A stretch of 64,000 bases of DNA from Methylobacterium cerastii (lineage in GTDB: Bacteria; Pseudomonadota; Alphaproteobacteria; Rhizobiales; Beijerinckiaceae): the NCBI RefSeq assembly GCF_022179125.1, contig NZ_BPQG01000036.1, forward strand, positions 62,001 through 126,000, in the 5' to 3' direction. The notes beneath the pieces are model-generated. The model worked only from the letters and a program-made list of their open reading frames with translations, was not told the DNA's origin and did not search any database. The position numbers were made by a program, and so were the translations under genes. Below, piece by piece: positions 8,746 to 18,733 of this stretch; within the stretch, counting starts at the first letter, position 1, and every line of letters begins with the position of its first letter.

Positions 8746-10041
8746 CTACGCCCGGTCGACGCTGGCGGCGGTGATCTCGGCGATCTTGGTGGCGCCGGCC
8801 TGGCGCATGATCGTCTCGAACTCGCGTTGCAGGATGTTGAGGACCGCCTCGACGCCGGGCTGGCCGAAGGCGGCCAAGCCCCAGACGTAGGGGCGGCCGA
8901 CGCAGACGGCGGTGGCGCCCAGCGCCAGCGCCTTGAGCACGTCGGTGCCGCGGCGGAAGCCGCCGTCGATCAGCACCGGCACCCGGCCGTTCACCGCCGC
9001 CACGACCTCCGGCAGCACGCCGATGGTCGATTGCAGGCTCTCCTCGGCCCGGCCCCCGTGGTTCGACACGATCAGCGCGTCGACGCCGTGGTCGAGGGCC
9101 GTCTTCGCGTCCTCCTTGGTGACGATGCCCTTGAGCACGAGCTTGCCCTTCACGATGCCGCGCAGGCGCCGCACGTAGTCCCAGGTCATGCCGGTCCCGT
9201 AGAGGTTGGTCACGCGATCGACGTCGATCCCGTCGAACATCGGCTTGCGGCTCACCTCGTTCTTGAAGCCGGGCGTGTGGCAATCGGTGCAGGTGCGGGT
9301 GTCGGTGCGGCGCTCGCGGAACAGGGTCTCGGTGTTGCGCCCGCCCTGGCGGTCCACCGTCAGCACGATGGCCGGCGCGCCGGCCTTCTCCGCGCGCTTC
9401 ACCAGCGCCTCGGTCACCGCCCAGTCGTCGGTGGGGTAGAGCATGAACCAGACCGGGGCGCCGCGCTCCTTGATCACGTCCTCGATCGCCGACGACCCCA
9501 CCGTCGACAGGATCATCGGGTGGCCCTTCACCCGGGCGGCCCGCGCCACCGCCAGCTCGGCGTCCGGGTGGAACGCGCCCTGGCTGCTCACCGGCGCCAG
9601 CGCAATCGGGCTCGCCCAGGTCTCGCCGAAGATCTTCACGCTCGTGTCGATCTTGCGCACGTCGATCAGCCGGCGGGCGCGGATGCGGATGTGCTCGAAC
9701 CCGTCGCGGTTCGCCTTCAGGGTTTCGTCGCCGTCGACGCCGCTGGCGAGGTAGCCGTAATGGGCCGGCGGCAGCTCCTTCTTGGCTACCATCTCGAAGT
9801 CGAACACGTTGAGCGCCTGGGCCGGCGCGGCGATCAGGTCGCCGTTCATCACCGGCGCCTGCCGCAGCACGTCGTAGCTCTGGGCGAGCGCCCCCGAGGC
9901 GCCTGATTCGAGCAGCGTGGCGAGCGCGCCGACCGCCCCCGAGGCGAGGATCGGGCTGGCAGAGAAGAACTCCAGCAGCTTGCGGCGGCTGATGGCAGGA
10001 TCGGTCGCGGCAGCGGGCCGGGGATGCAGGCGGTCGGACAT
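8746..10041 (-). CDS. Tat-exported alpha-hydroxy-acid oxidase (lactate dehydrogenase-like) with internal CXXCH
   Basis: A 431-residue FMN-dependent alpha-hydroxy-acid oxidase family protein. The N-terminus has a twin-arginine signal (SRRKLLEFF, then a hydrophobic stretch and ALA-Q cleavage region), unlike cytoplasmic LldD. The FMN barrel motifs are intact: PIALAPVSSQG, IVLTVDRQGGRN, the Lys in GKLVLKGIVT, the catalytic His in IVSNHGGR, and LIDGGFRRGTDVLKALALGA for FMN phosphate. Between the barrel halves lies TRTCTDCHTPGF (residues 248-259), giving Cys251, Cys254 and His255 in a haem-c-like CXXCH arrangement. Likely role: periplasmic oxidation of L-lactate or another 2-hydroxy acid feeding electrons to the respiratory chain. 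The substrate is unknown. An earlier in-frame start at 10143 would bury the Tat signal. Confidence 0.87.
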   Translation of the reverse strand: MSDRLHPRPAAATDPAISRRKLLEFFSASPILASGAVGALATLLESGASGALAQSYDVLRQAPVMNGDLIAAPAQALNVFDFEMVAKKELPPAHYGYLASGVDGDETLKANRDGFEHIRIRARRLIDVRKIDTSVKIFGETWASPIALAPVSSQGAFHPDAELAVARAARVKGHPMILSTVGSSAIEDVIKERGAPVWFMLYPTDDWAVTEALVKRAEKAGAPAIVLTVDRQGGRNTETLFRERRTDTRTCTDCHTPGFKNEVSRKPMFDGIDVDRVTNLYGTGMTWDYVRRLRGIVKGKLVLKGIVTKEDAKTALDHGVDALIVSNHGGRAEESLQSTIGVLPEVVAAVNGRVPVLIDGGFRRGTDVLKALALGATAVCVGRPYVWGLAAFGQPGVEAVLNILQREFETIMRQAGATKIAEITAASVDRA

Positions 10042-10052
10042 ATGATTCTCGA

Positions 10053-10087
10053 AAGGCCAAGTTCTACAGAGACTTGTGCTTGGCCTT
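10053..10087. promoter_or_regulatory. Inverted repeat in the 5' leader of the hydroxy-acid oxidase gene
   Basis: AAGGCCAAG at 10053-10061 and CTTGGCCTT at 10079-10087 are a perfect 9-bp inverted repeat with a 17-base spacer. A second pair, CAAGT (10058-10062) and ACTTG (10072-10076), is nested inside. It lies 12 bp upstream of the oxidase ATG in the 189-bp divergent region shared with the isonitrile-hydratase-like gene. It could be a regulator-binding site or a leader hairpin. No function is shown. Confidence 0.4.
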
Positions 10088-10230
10088 CGGCGAGCTTGGC
10101 AGCAAGGCGCGCCTGCGCACGGCAGGTATGTTGCAGCGCACAAGATGCTGTTTTGTCACGGTGCGATCGCGGTGATAGGATCGGGTCTGCGGATTCGGCC
10201 GACTTGCCGAGCCGCCGAGGTGAGCGCTGG

Positions 10231-10929
10231 ATGCCCTTTCAGATCGGATTGCTCGCCTTCCCCGGCGTTCAGCAGCTGGACCTGACGGCGCCCTACGAGG
10301 TCTTCGTCGGCGTGCCCGGCGCGGAGGTTCACCTCGTCGCCGCGAGCCTTGCGCCGGTGCGCAGCGCGACCGGGCTGATCCTGACGCCGACCACGACCTT
10401 CGCCGATTGTCCGGCCCTCGACGTGCTCTGCGTGCCCGGAGGCGTCGGCGTGAACGCGTTGATGGTGGACGACACGGCCCTCGCTTTCGTGCGCCGACAG
10501 GCCGAAGGCGCGCGCTACGTCACGTCGGTCTGCACGGGCGCGATGGTGCTCGGAGCCGCGGGCCTGCTTCACGGCGTCCGGGCGACGACCCATTGGGCCG
10601 CGCACGATCTGCTGTCCGCCTTCGGAGCGATCCCGGTGCGCGAGCGCGTGGTGCGCGACGGACGCTTCGTGACCGGCGGCGGCGTCACCGCCGGCCTCGA
10701 CTTCGCCCTGACGCTCGCAGCCGAACTCGTCGGCCGTGAGCGCGCCGAGGCGATCCAGCTCGGGCACGAATACGCTCCAGCCCCGCCCTTCGACGCCGGC
10801 ACGCCCGAAACCGCTTCGCCCGCCGTGCTGGCGGCGGCACGCGCGCGCATCGCCCCGAGCCGGGCCGAGCGCGAACGCATCGTCGCGGCGCTGACCGGCG
10901 TGGCCGTGACGCGAATGGAATGGGAGTAG
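10231..10929 (+). CDS. inhA: DJ-1/PfpI family protein, isonitrile hydratase-like
   Basis: A 232-residue DJ-1/PfpI superfamily protein. The start at 10231 gives the N-terminus MPFQIGLLAFPGVQQLDLTA. The nucleophile elbow VTSVCTGAMVLGAAGLL places Cys at residue 101 and Thr at 102, with Asp at residue 17. These three positions are the ones reported as important in Pseudomonas putida isonitrile hydratase InhA, which hydrates isonitriles to N-formamides and is about the same length. The VPGGVGVNALM loop and THWAAHDLL also match. Alternative: a GlxA-type regulator without its AraC domain, which is less likely because the protein ends after the DJ-1 domain plus a short tail. It is divergently transcribed from the hydroxy-acid oxidase gene. 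Confidence 0.78.
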   Translation: MPFQIGLLAFPGVQQLDLTAPYEVFVGVPGAEVHLVAASLAPVRSATGLILTPTTTFADCPALDVLCVPGGVGVNALMVDDTALAFVRRQAEGARYVTSVCTGAMVLGAAGLLHGVRATTHWAAHDLLSAFGAIPVRERVVRDGRFVTGGGVTAGLDFALTLAAELVGRERAEAIQLGHEYAPAPPFDAGTPETASPAVLAAARARIAPSRAERERIVAALTGVAVTRMEWE

Positions 10930-11159
10930 GCCTGAGCGTCGTGTGGAAGTATCGTCGCCGCCGATATTTTTGTGTCTGAATATTTCCAAGATGTCGAGTT
11001 TCGTTTCTAGGGCGGCATCATGGATTCATCAGATATAATTCGTTACACACCGTGTATTAACGATAAAATCTCTAATCAGGGTTGGCTCGGGAGCGGTCGG
11101 TCGGCACGCCGACGTCGGTGTTCTTATCGGGCGCGGCCGTTCCCTGAAGGAGATCTACG
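10930..11159. other. AT-rich intergenic region upstream of the orphan hook gene
   Basis: The stretch from about 10960 to 11085 is markedly richer in A and T than its surroundings (for example the segments around 10968-10985 and 11030-11080). It contains no convincing reading frame. It leads into the flagellar hook-like gene, whose AAGGAGAT ribosome-binding site lies 7 bases before the ATG at 11160. It probably holds that gene's promoter; I could not assign a specific sigma-factor element with confidence. Confidence 0.4.
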
Positions 11160-11954
11160 ATGAGCCTGATGGATGCGCTCTCGAACGCCATCACCGGCAC
11201 ATCGGCGCAATCCTTCGCGCTGAACAACATTTCCGGGAACATCGCCAACAGCACAACGGCCGGCTTCAAGAACACGGATACGAGCTTCGCCGACATGCTC
11301 GCACAGACCGAGGCCGGCACGCAGCCCGCCGGCGGCGTCGCGATCAGCACGCGGTCGAACCTCGGGCTTCAGGGCACGGTGGGATCGACCGGCATCGCGA
11401 CGAACCTCGCCATCGGCGGCGACGGCTACTTCATCGTCCGGCAGAATCTCGGGACGGCATCGACGCCGAGCTTCGGGTCGGACCTCGCTTATACCCGGCG
11501 CGGCGACTTCGCGCCGGATGCCAGCGGGTATCTCGTCAACGGGACCGGGTATTACTTGTTCGCCGGATCCTCGAAGGGTGCGCCGGTCCAGATGCCGCCC
11601 ACCGGCACGAGCGCGCTCTCCAGCCTGTCGGTCTCGCCCGCCGGCGCCCTCACCAGCACCCTGTCGGATGGCAGCACCCAGGCGCTCGGAACCCTGACCC
11701 TGGCCCAGTTCGGCGCGCGGGACACCCTCGCCTCGCTCGACGGCGGCGCCTTCGTGGCGACCGCGAGCACCGGGGCGCCGAGCTTCGGCCTGAACGGCGC
11801 GACCGTCACCGCCGGCTCGGTCGAGCAGTCGAACGCGAGCATCTCGGATCAGTTCTCAAAGATGATCGAGACCCAGCAGGCCTATACGTCCAACACCAAG
11901 GTCATCGGCACCGTCAACGAGATGCTGCAATCCGCCATCGCGATGTACGTCTGA
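11160..11954 (+). CDS. Short flagellar hook-basal body protein, FlgE-like, orphan
   Basis: A 264-residue protein. The N-terminal rod-like motif is FALNNISGNIANSTTAGFKNTDTSF, the family signature of rod/hook proteins (ANxxTxGFK). The central part GTVGSTGIATNLAIGGDGYFIV and LAYTRRGDFAPDASGYLVN is the FlgE/F/G core. The C-terminal helix is SNASISDQFSKMIETQQAYTSNTKVIGT with a hook-type ending. FlgE proteins usually exceed 400 residues because of outer D2/D3 domains; this one has almost none, so it is FlgG-sized but ends like a hook protein. No other flagellar gene is nearby. It has a strong ribosome-binding site. It could be a secondary hook subunit or a relic. Confidence 0.85.
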   Translation: MSLMDALSNAITGTSAQSFALNNISGNIANSTTAGFKNTDTSFADMLAQTEAGTQPAGGVAISTRSNLGLQGTVGSTGIATNLAIGGDGYFIVRQNLGTASTPSFGSDLAYTRRGDFAPDASGYLVNGTGYYLFAGSSKGAPVQMPPTGTSALSSLSVSPAGALTSTLSDGSTQALGTLTLAQFGARDTLASLDGGAFVATASTGAPSFGLNGATVTAGSVEQSNASISDQFSKMIETQQAYTSNTKVIGTVNEMLQSAIAMYV

Positions 11955-11970
11955 CGCAGCCGCGCTGATC

Positions 11971-13434
<1,464 letters not shown>

Positions 13435-13439
13435 GACTC

Positions 13440-14627
13440 TTACTCGGGCTCCGCGACCGCTTCGCGCCCGTCGCGGGCGCTCGACATGGGCAGCAGGATT
13501 CGGAAGGCGGTGCGGCGGGGGGCGGGATCGCACTCGACGATGCCCCCATGGTCGCCGACGATCTTGGCGACCAATGCAAGTCCGAGGCCGGAGCCTTGCG
13601 CCTTCGTCGTCACGAACGGATCGAACAGGTCCGGCAGCAGGTCTGGCGAGATGCCGGGGCCGTTGTCGCGCACCGCCACCTCGATCGGCAGGCTGACGCG
13701 CTCGCGCGAGCCCGGGACCTGGAGGCGCAGGCCGGTGCGGAAGGCGGTCGACAGGGTGATCTCGCCGTCGACCGCGTCGGCGCCGATCGCTTCCGCCGCG
13801 TTCTTCACGAGGTTCAGGATCACCTGGACCAGCTGGTCGCGGTTGCCGAGCACCGGCGGCAGCGACGGGTCGTAGGTCTCGACGAAGCGGATGTGGCGCC
13901 CGAAGCCGGATTGCGCCGAGCGCTTCACCTGGTCGAGCACCCCGTGGACGTTGACCGGGCCGCGCTCGACCGGCCGCTCGTCGCCGAACAGCTCCATCCG
14001 CTCGACGATCCGCACGATCCGGTCGGTCTCCTCGCAGATCAGGCTGGTCAGCACCCGGTCCTCCTCGGGCCCGGACTGCTCGAGCAGCTGGGCCGCGCCG
14101 CGGATGCCGGCGAGCGGGTTCTTGATCTCGTGTGCGAGCATCGCGCCGAGCGCCACCATCGAGCGCGCCGCGCCGCGATGCGTCAGCTGGCGGTTCATCT
14201 TGTCGGCGATGGTGCGCTCCTGGAGCATCAGCACCACCGCCTCGGCGTCGTCCCCGAGCGAGGTCGCGAACACGTCGACGCTGCGCTCGGCGCCCGAGCG
14301 CGGCTGGGTCAGCTCGACCCGGTACTCGCTGACGCTGGAGCCTCGGCGGCGCACCTCCGCCACCAGCGCGATGATCGGCGAGGCGAAGGGGATGATGTCG
14401 CGGAGCCGACGCCGCTGCATCAGCCGGGCGGAGTAGTCGAAGAACGCCTCGGCCGCGTGGTTGCAGTGCATGATGCGATCGTCCGCGCCGATGGTCAGCA
14501 CCGGCAGCGGCAAGGCGTTGATCACGGCCTCCGCGCTCGGCATGCCGCGCGGTCTCGCCGCAAGGTCCTTGCTCGAAGCCTCATGGCCGACCGGCACGGC
14601 TTCGCCCCTACTTTCCCCGTCGCTCAT
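13440..14627 (-). CDS. ntrB: Nitrogen regulation sensor histidine kinase NtrB
   Basis: A 395-residue soluble kinase with an N-terminal PAS domain (about residues 32-140, [18 protein letters not shown]...). The H-box [20 protein letters not shown] has its phospho-accepting His at residue 166. The ATPase boxes are [16 protein letters not shown] and GSGLGLALV. NtrB phosphorylates NtrC under nitrogen limitation under the control of PII protein (GlnB/GlnK), which is encoded elsewhere. The start codon overlaps the dusB stop (ATGA at 14624-14627), giving a dusB-ntrB-ntrC operon. Confidence 0.96.
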   Translation of the reverse strand: MSDGESRGEAVPVGHEASSKDLAARPRGMPSAEAVINALPLPVLTIGADDRIMHCNHAAEAFFDYSARLMQRRRLRDIIPFASPIIALVAEVRRRGSSVSEYRVELTQPRSGAERSVDVFATSLGDDAEAVVLMLQERTIADKMNRQLTHRGAARSMVALGAMLAHEIKNPLAGIRGAAQLLEQSGPEEDRVLTSLICEETDRIVRIVERMELFGDERPVERGPVNVHGVLDQVKRSAQSGFGRHIRFVETYDPSLPPVLGNRDQLVQVILNLVKNAAEAIGADAVDGEITLSTAFRTGLRLQVPGSRERVSLPIEVAVRDNGPGISPDLLPDLFDPFVTTKAQGSGLGLALVAKIVGDHGGIVECDPAPRRTAFRILLPMSSARDGREAVAEPE

Positions 14628-15628
14628 GCGGCCTCCGCGATCGCCGGGGCGGCCTCGAAAGCGGCCCGCAGGAGCCGATCCGCCACCTCCGGGTCGGTGG
14701 TGGTCAGGAGCCGCGTGCGCTCGGATGCGCCGAGGCCGCCGGCGGCCTCGGCATAGGCCGCCAGGTGCTTGCGGGCGTGACGCACCCCCATGTGTGGGCC
14801 GTAGAGCGCAATGAGCCCAGCGTAGTGCGACGCCGCCAGCGCCGCCCGCTCCGTCCGCGAGAGCGACGGCACCGGGCGCCCGGCCAGGCCCGCGGCGATG
14901 GCGCCGACGAGCCACGGCCGCCCGACGGCCGCGCGGCCGACCATGATGCCGGCGGCACCCGAGGCCGTCAGGCACGCCCTGGCGGTGGCCAGGTCCGTCA
15001 CGTCGCCGTTGGCGATGACGGGGATCGACACCGCGGACACGACCGCGCGAATCGCCGCCCAATCGGCGTTGCCCTTGTAGAATTGCTGGCGGGTGCGGCC
15101 GTGCACGGTCACCGCGTTCAGCCCCAGCGCCTGCGCCCGGCGGGCGAGGTCCGCGGCGTTCAGGCTCTGGTGGTCCCAGCCGAGACGCATCTTGACCGTC
15201 ACCGGGATCGACACCGCCTCGCGGACCGCCGCAAGCAGGCGGCCGGCGTGGTCGAGGTCGCGCATCAGCGCCGAGCCGGAGGCGATGCCGGTGACGACCT
15301 TGGCCGGGCAGCCCATGTTGACGTCGATCACGTCCGCGCCGTTCGCCTCGGCGATCCGCGCGGCCTCCGCCATCGGCTCGGGCGCGCAGCCGGCGAGCTG
15401 GACGATGTGGGGCGCGATGCCCGAGCCCTCCGCGCGAAGCCGCGCCTCCTCCGACCCGCGGGCGAACTCGGCGGCCGCGACCATCTCCGACACCACCGCG
15501 CTCGCGCCGGCGCCTTGAGCGATCCGGCGCATGTGCAGGTCGGTGACGCCCGACAGCGGCGCCAGCAGCACCACTGGGTCGACCGAGCGCTCCCCTCGCA
15601 GGACGCTCAAATAATGATCAGCCATCAT
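14624..15628 (-). CDS. dusB: tRNA-dihydrouridine synthase B (DusB/NifR3)
   Basis: A 334-residue FMN TIM-barrel enzyme that reduces uridine to dihydrouridine in the tRNA D-loop. Key segments are [19 protein letters not shown], the catalytic Cys in [21 protein letters not shown], the active-site [21 protein letters not shown] and [14 protein letters not shown]. The frame has two consecutive ATGs (15628 and 15625). In Rhodobacter and rhizobia this gene is called nifR3 and lies ahead of ntrBC exactly as here. The upstream 175 bp are shared with the divergent ispDF. Confidence 0.96.
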   Translation of the reverse strand: MMADHYLSVLRGERSVDPVVLLAPLSGVTDLHMRRIAQGAGASAVVSEMVAAAEFARGSEEARLRAEGSGIAPHIVQLAGCAPEPMAEAARIAEANGADVIDVNMGCPAKVVTGIASGSALMRDLDHAGRLLAAVREAVSIPVTVKMRLGWDHQSLNAADLARRAQALGLNAVTVHGRTRQQFYKGNADWAAIRAVVSAVSIPVIANGDVTDLATARACLTASGAAGIMVGRAAVGRPWLVGAIAAGLAGRPVPSLSRTERAALAASHYAGLIALYGPHMGVRHARKHLAAYAEAAGGLGASERTRLLTTTDPEVADRLLRAAFEAAPAIAEAA

Positions 15629-15803
15629 TCTGCACAACAAATAGACAAAAGCGGTTCGATGCAAGCCCCAAGGCGGGGGTCGGGCGGGGAACCGCGCGAT
15701 TTGATTTCGCTTCATCCCCCGCTTAAACGACAGGCAGATTTTTGAGGACCCGGACCGGCCGCATGGCAGGCGGTCGCGGCCACGGCACGACGGAACCCCA
15801 GCC

Positions 15804-17114
15804 ATGTCCGAACCTGGATCGAGCGTCGCCGCCGTCGTCGTGGCGGCCGGTCGCGGCATCCGCATCGGCGGCGGGATGCCCAAGCAATACCGCCGCGTCG
15901 GCGGGCAGGCGGTCCTCACCCGCACCCTCGACGCCCTCGGGGGCGATCCCGTCATCGGCCGCATCCAGGTGGTGATCGCGGCCGACGCGGCGGCGTTCTT
16001 CGAGACCTGCCGCGCCGAGCTGTCGCCCGCCGTCGCCGACAAGCTGCTGCCGCCGGTCGAGGGCGGCGCGACCCGGCAGGATTCGGTCCGGGCCGGCCTC
16101 GAGGCGCTCGCCGCGGCCGGGGCCCCGGACGTCGTCCTCGTCCACGACGCGGCCCGGCCTTTCGTCGATTCCGAGCTGATCGCGCGCGCGGTCGCCGCCG
16201 GCCGCGACCACGGCGCTGCGGTGCCGGGCGTGGCGGTCGCCGACACGATCAAGCTCGTCGAGGACCGGGACGCCATCGGGCGCGTGCGCGAGACCCCGGC
16301 CCGCGAGAATCTGCGCGCGGTGCAGACGCCGCAGGCCTTCGCCTTCGGCCTGCTGCGCGCTGCGCACCGGGCCGCGGCCGAGGAAGGCCTCCACGCCTTC
16401 ACCGACGACGGGGCACTGGCCGAATGGGCCGGGCACGCCGTCGTGGTGTTCGCCGGCGACCTGCGCAACCGCAAGATCACCCAACCCGCCGACCTGATCG
16501 AGGCCGACCGGGCCTTCGCCGGCCCGTCCGCCACGGGCTCGGGCGCGGAGACCGCCAAGGACATTGCCATGACCACCTACGTGACCCGCCTCGGCACCGG
16601 CTTCGACGTGCACGCCTTCACCGAGGGCGACCACGTCTGGCTCGGCGGCGTGAAGATCCCGGCCGACCGCGGCGTGCTCGCCCATTCCGACGGCGACGTC
16701 GCCCTGCACGCGCTGACCGACGCCCTGCTCGGCGCCATCGCCGACGGCGACATCGGCACGCATTTCCCGCCCTCCGACGAGCAGTGGCGCGGCGCGTCCT
16801 CGGACAGGTTCCTCGCCCACGCCTGCACGCTGGTCCGTGCGCGCGGCGGCCGCATCGACCACCTCGACATCACGGTGCTGGCGGAAGCCCCCCGCATCGG
16901 CGCCCACCGCGAGGCGATCCGCGCGCGCATCGCCGAGATCTGCGCCGTGCCGCTCACCGCGGTGTCGATCAAGGCGACGACGACGGAGAAGCTCGGCTTC
17001 GTCGGCCGCGCGGAAGGCCTCGCCGCCCAGGCCGCCGCCACGGTGCGGCTGCCGGAGGACGCGGAGGCCGACCCCGTCGACGCCCAGGCCGAGACGGCCA
17101 TGCGCCAGGGCTGA
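15804..17114 (+). CDS. ispDF: Bifunctional IspD/IspF of the MEP isoprenoid pathway
   Basis: A 436-residue fusion. Residues 8-230 are IspD (MEP cytidylyltransferase), with the CTP-binding loop [39 protein letters not shown] and DTIKLV. The IspF half (2-C-methyl-D-erythritol 2,4-cyclodiphosphate synthase) starts near residue 256, with GTGFDVHAF (zinc ligands Asp and His), [28 protein letters not shown] and [11 protein letters not shown]. IspDF fusion is common in alphaproteobacteria. It catalyses the third and fifth steps of isopentenyl diphosphate synthesis in the cytoplasm. It is divergent from dusB. Confidence 0.97.
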   Translation: MSEPGSSVAAVVVAAGRGIRIGGGMPKQYRRVGGQAVLTRTLDALGGDPVIGRIQVVIAADAAAFFETCRAELSPAVADKLLPPVEGGATRQDSVRAGLEALAAAGAPDVVLVHDAARPFVDSELIARAVAAGRDHGAAVPGVAVADTIKLVEDRDAIGRVRETPARENLRAVQTPQAFAFGLLRAAHRAAAEEGLHAFTDDGALAEWAGHAVVVFAGDLRNRKITQPADLIEADRAFAGPSATGSGAETAKDIAMTTYVTRLGTGFDVHAFTEGDHVWLGGVKIPADRGVLAHSDGDVALHALTDALLGAIADGDIGTHFPPSDEQWRGASSDRFLAHACTLVRARGGRIDHLDITVLAEAPRIGAHREAIRARIAEICAVPLTAVSIKATTTEKLGFVGRAEGLAAQAAATVRLPEDAEADPVDAQAETAMRQG

Positions 17115-17174
17115 CGGCCTCGGGCCGGCACCGCCGGACTTCCTCATCCCGATGATCCGGTGCAGGATGCGGAA

Positions 17175-17402
17175 ATGACGGATCTTCTCGAACAGGCGGT
17201 CGCCGCGGCCCGGGGCTTGGCCCCCGACCGGCAGGACGACATCGCCCGCATAGTCCTGAGGATCGCCGAGGAGGCGCGACGGCCGGCCGCCCTGACCGCC
17301 GAGGACGAAGCGTCGTTCGCGATCTCCCGCTCCCAGTCCGCCCGCGGCGAGTTCGCCACCGACGACGTGGTGCGGGCGGTCTGGGCGAAGCACGGCTTGT
17401 GA
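17175..17402 (+). CDS. Antitoxin of a ParD/ParE-type module
   Basis: A 75-residue protein of the short antitoxin type: an N-terminal helical segment with L-L-E-Q-A and D-R-Q-D-D-I-A-R-I-V-L-R-I, an acidic middle (TAEDEASF) and a C-terminal V-V-R-A-V-W-A-K-H end. An ATG 15 bases upstream (17160) is also in frame. Its stop overlaps the GTG of the downstream toxin frame (GTGA), the usual coupling of antitoxin and toxin. It lies between ispDF and cinA on the same strand. The cognate toxin is frameshifted, so this may be a free antitoxin. Confidence 0.7.
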   Translation: MTDLLEQAVAAARGLAPDRQDDIARIVLRIAEEARRPAALTAEDEASFAISRSQSARGEFATDDVVRAVWAKHGL

Positions 17403-17696
17403 AGCTTCGCTTTACGCCTGCGGCCCTCGCGGAACTTGACGATACGCTAAGCTACGTCCGCGCGCTCGCCGCATGGCGCCGATCGGGTCCAGGCACGGCT
17501 GCGCGCCACGTTGGACCTGTTGTTGCTTCATCCCGAGTCTGAACGCGGCACGCGCCTGCCCGGGCTGCGCTGGATCGCAGCCAACCCGTATCCGTACGTC
17601 GTCTTCTATGAAGTCTCGGGCGATACCATCGTCGTCATCGCGATCCGCCACGCCGCCCGCGATCCCGATTCGATGCCGGACGGCGAGGAGACCTGA
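17399..17696 (+). pseudogene. ParE/RelE-type toxin, frameshifted
   Basis: The GTG at 17399 starts KLRFTPAALAELDDTLSYVR, a ParE N-terminus. After VR (about 17458-17462, in the alternating run GTCCGCGCGCTC) the frame must shift by +1 to continue as RSPHGADRVQARLRATLDLL, then LPGLRWIAANPYPYVVFYEV and IRHAARDP, the ParE C-terminus. The whole segment is 298 bp; two added bases would make a 99-codon gene of normal ParE length. The original frame runs into a stop soon after the break. A GC-dinucleotide slip (biological or sequencing) explains it. ParE toxins poison DNA gyrase. Confidence 0.75.
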
Positions 17697-17699
17697 GCG

Positions 17700-18185
17700 A
17701 TGTTCGACGACGCCCTCCTGGCCCGCGCCACGGCTCTGGTCGCGGCCTACGCCAAGGCCGGCACCCGAATCGCGACGGCGGAATCCTGCACCGGAGGCCT
17801 CGTCGCCGGCCTGCTGACCGCGGTGCCCGGCTCGTCGGCGGTGGTCGAGCGCGGCTTCGTCACCTACTCGAACGAGGCGAAATCCGAGGCGATCGGGGTG
17901 CCCGCCGAACTCATCGAGGCGCATGGGGCGGTCAGCGAGGCCGTCGCCCGCGCGATGGCGGACGGCGCGCTCGCGGCCTCGCGGGCCGACGTGGCGGTGG
18001 CGATCACCGGGATCGCCGGGCCCGGCGGCGGAAGCGCGGCCAAGCCCGTCGGCCTCGTGCATTTCGGCCTGGCGACAAGAGGTGGCGTACACCACCTGGA
18101 GCGGCGCTACGGCGACCTCGGCCGCGCCGAAATCCGACGCCGCGCGGTGCTGGACGCGCTGGACCTACTGGAATCGGCGCTCTGA
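17700..18185 (+). CDS. pncC: CinA C-terminal family nicotinamide-nucleotide amidase
   Basis: A 161-residue protein consisting only of the CinA C-terminal (PncC) domain. Marks are RIATAESCTGGLVAGLLTAVPGSS with the active Ser-Cys region, GFVTYSNEAKSEAIGVP, HGAVSEAVARAMA and AITGIAGPGGG. It deamidates NMN to nicotinic acid mononucleotide in pyridine nucleotide recycling; the name CinA recalls competence-induced genes. It starts 3 bp after the broken toxin stop. Confidence 0.92.
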   Translation: MFDDALLARATALVAAYAKAGTRIATAESCTGGLVAGLLTAVPGSSAVVERGFVTYSNEAKSEAIGVPAELIEAHGAVSEAVARAMADGALAASRADVAVAITGIAGPGGGSAAKPVGLVHFGLATRGGVHHLERRYGDLGRAEIRRRAVLDALDLLESAL

Positions 18186-18251
18186 AGCTGAGCCGCGCGG
18201 TTCAGCGACGAGACGAGCTGGACCAACCCTCGCGGAAGCGACGCGCCCCAA

Positions 18252-18276
18252 ACCGCCTGAACCGCCCTCAGGCGGT
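18252..18276. terminator. Hairpin between convergent pncC and coq10
   Basis: ACCGCCTGA (18252-18260) pairs perfectly with TCAGGCGGT (18268-18276) around a 7-base loop. The right arm contains the coq10 stop codon (18268-18270). There is no T-tract, so termination is plausible but weakly supported. Confidence 0.4.
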
Positions 18277-18726
18277 GCCGTAGACCCGGTCCGCCCGGCT
18301 CTCGAAGGCGTCGGTGAACTTGCGGAAGGCGCGGTCGAACATCGTGCCCATCAGCAGGCCGAGGGCGAAGCTCTTAAATTCGTAGGTGATAAAGAAGTCG
18401 ACGTCGCAACCGCCGTCGCGGCCGGGCTTGAACGCCCAGCGGTTCTCGAGGTGCCGGAACGGGCCGTCGATGTACTCGGCGGTGATCTTGAGGTCCGCGG
18501 GGGCGAGGCCGACGCGGGTGGTGAAGCGCTCGCGGATCGCCTTGTAGCCGACGCCCATCTCAGCCACGAGCACCTCCGTCCCCTCCCCGGTTCCAGGCTG
18601 GCGCCGCAGCACGCGCAGCGATTCGCACAGCGGCAGGAACTCGGGGTAATGCTCCACGTCGGCGACGAGGTCGTACATCTGCTGGGGCGAGTGACGCACC
18701 CAGCGGGTGATCCGGAAGGACGGCAT
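18268..18726 (-). CDS. Coq10/RatA-like START-domain protein
   Basis: A 152-residue SRPBCC/START fold protein. MPSFRITRWVRHSPQQMYDLVADVEHYPEFLPLCESLRV is the standard Coq10/RatA N-terminus and the end DRAFRKFTDAFESRA closes the family. Mitochondrial Coq10 binds ubiquinone and helps its delivery to respiratory complexes; the bacterial RatA name comes from an E. coli ribosome-association claim. The gene lies 7 bp downstream of lipA on the same strand, an arrangement conserved in alphaproteobacteria, which favours the Coq10-like role. Confidence 0.9.
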   Translation of the reverse strand: MPSFRITRWVRHSPQQMYDLVADVEHYPEFLPLCESLRVLRRQPGTGEGTEVLVAEMGVGYKAIRERFTTRVGLAPADLKITAEYIDGPFRHLENRWAFKPGRDGGCDVDFFITYEFKSFALGLLMGTMFDRAFRKFTDAFESRADRVYGTA

Positions 18727-18733
18727 CGACGGC

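Noticed and set aside
14624-16576. An N-terminal extension of dusB to position 16576
   Set aside because: The extension is antisense to ispDF and has no domain; dusB family length fits the ATG at 15628.
17399-17696. Programmed ribosomal frameshift as an explanation for the ParE-like toxin
   Set aside because: No slippery heptamer or downstream pseudoknot was seen; the break is in a GC dinucleotide run, more typical of slippage or a sequencing error.
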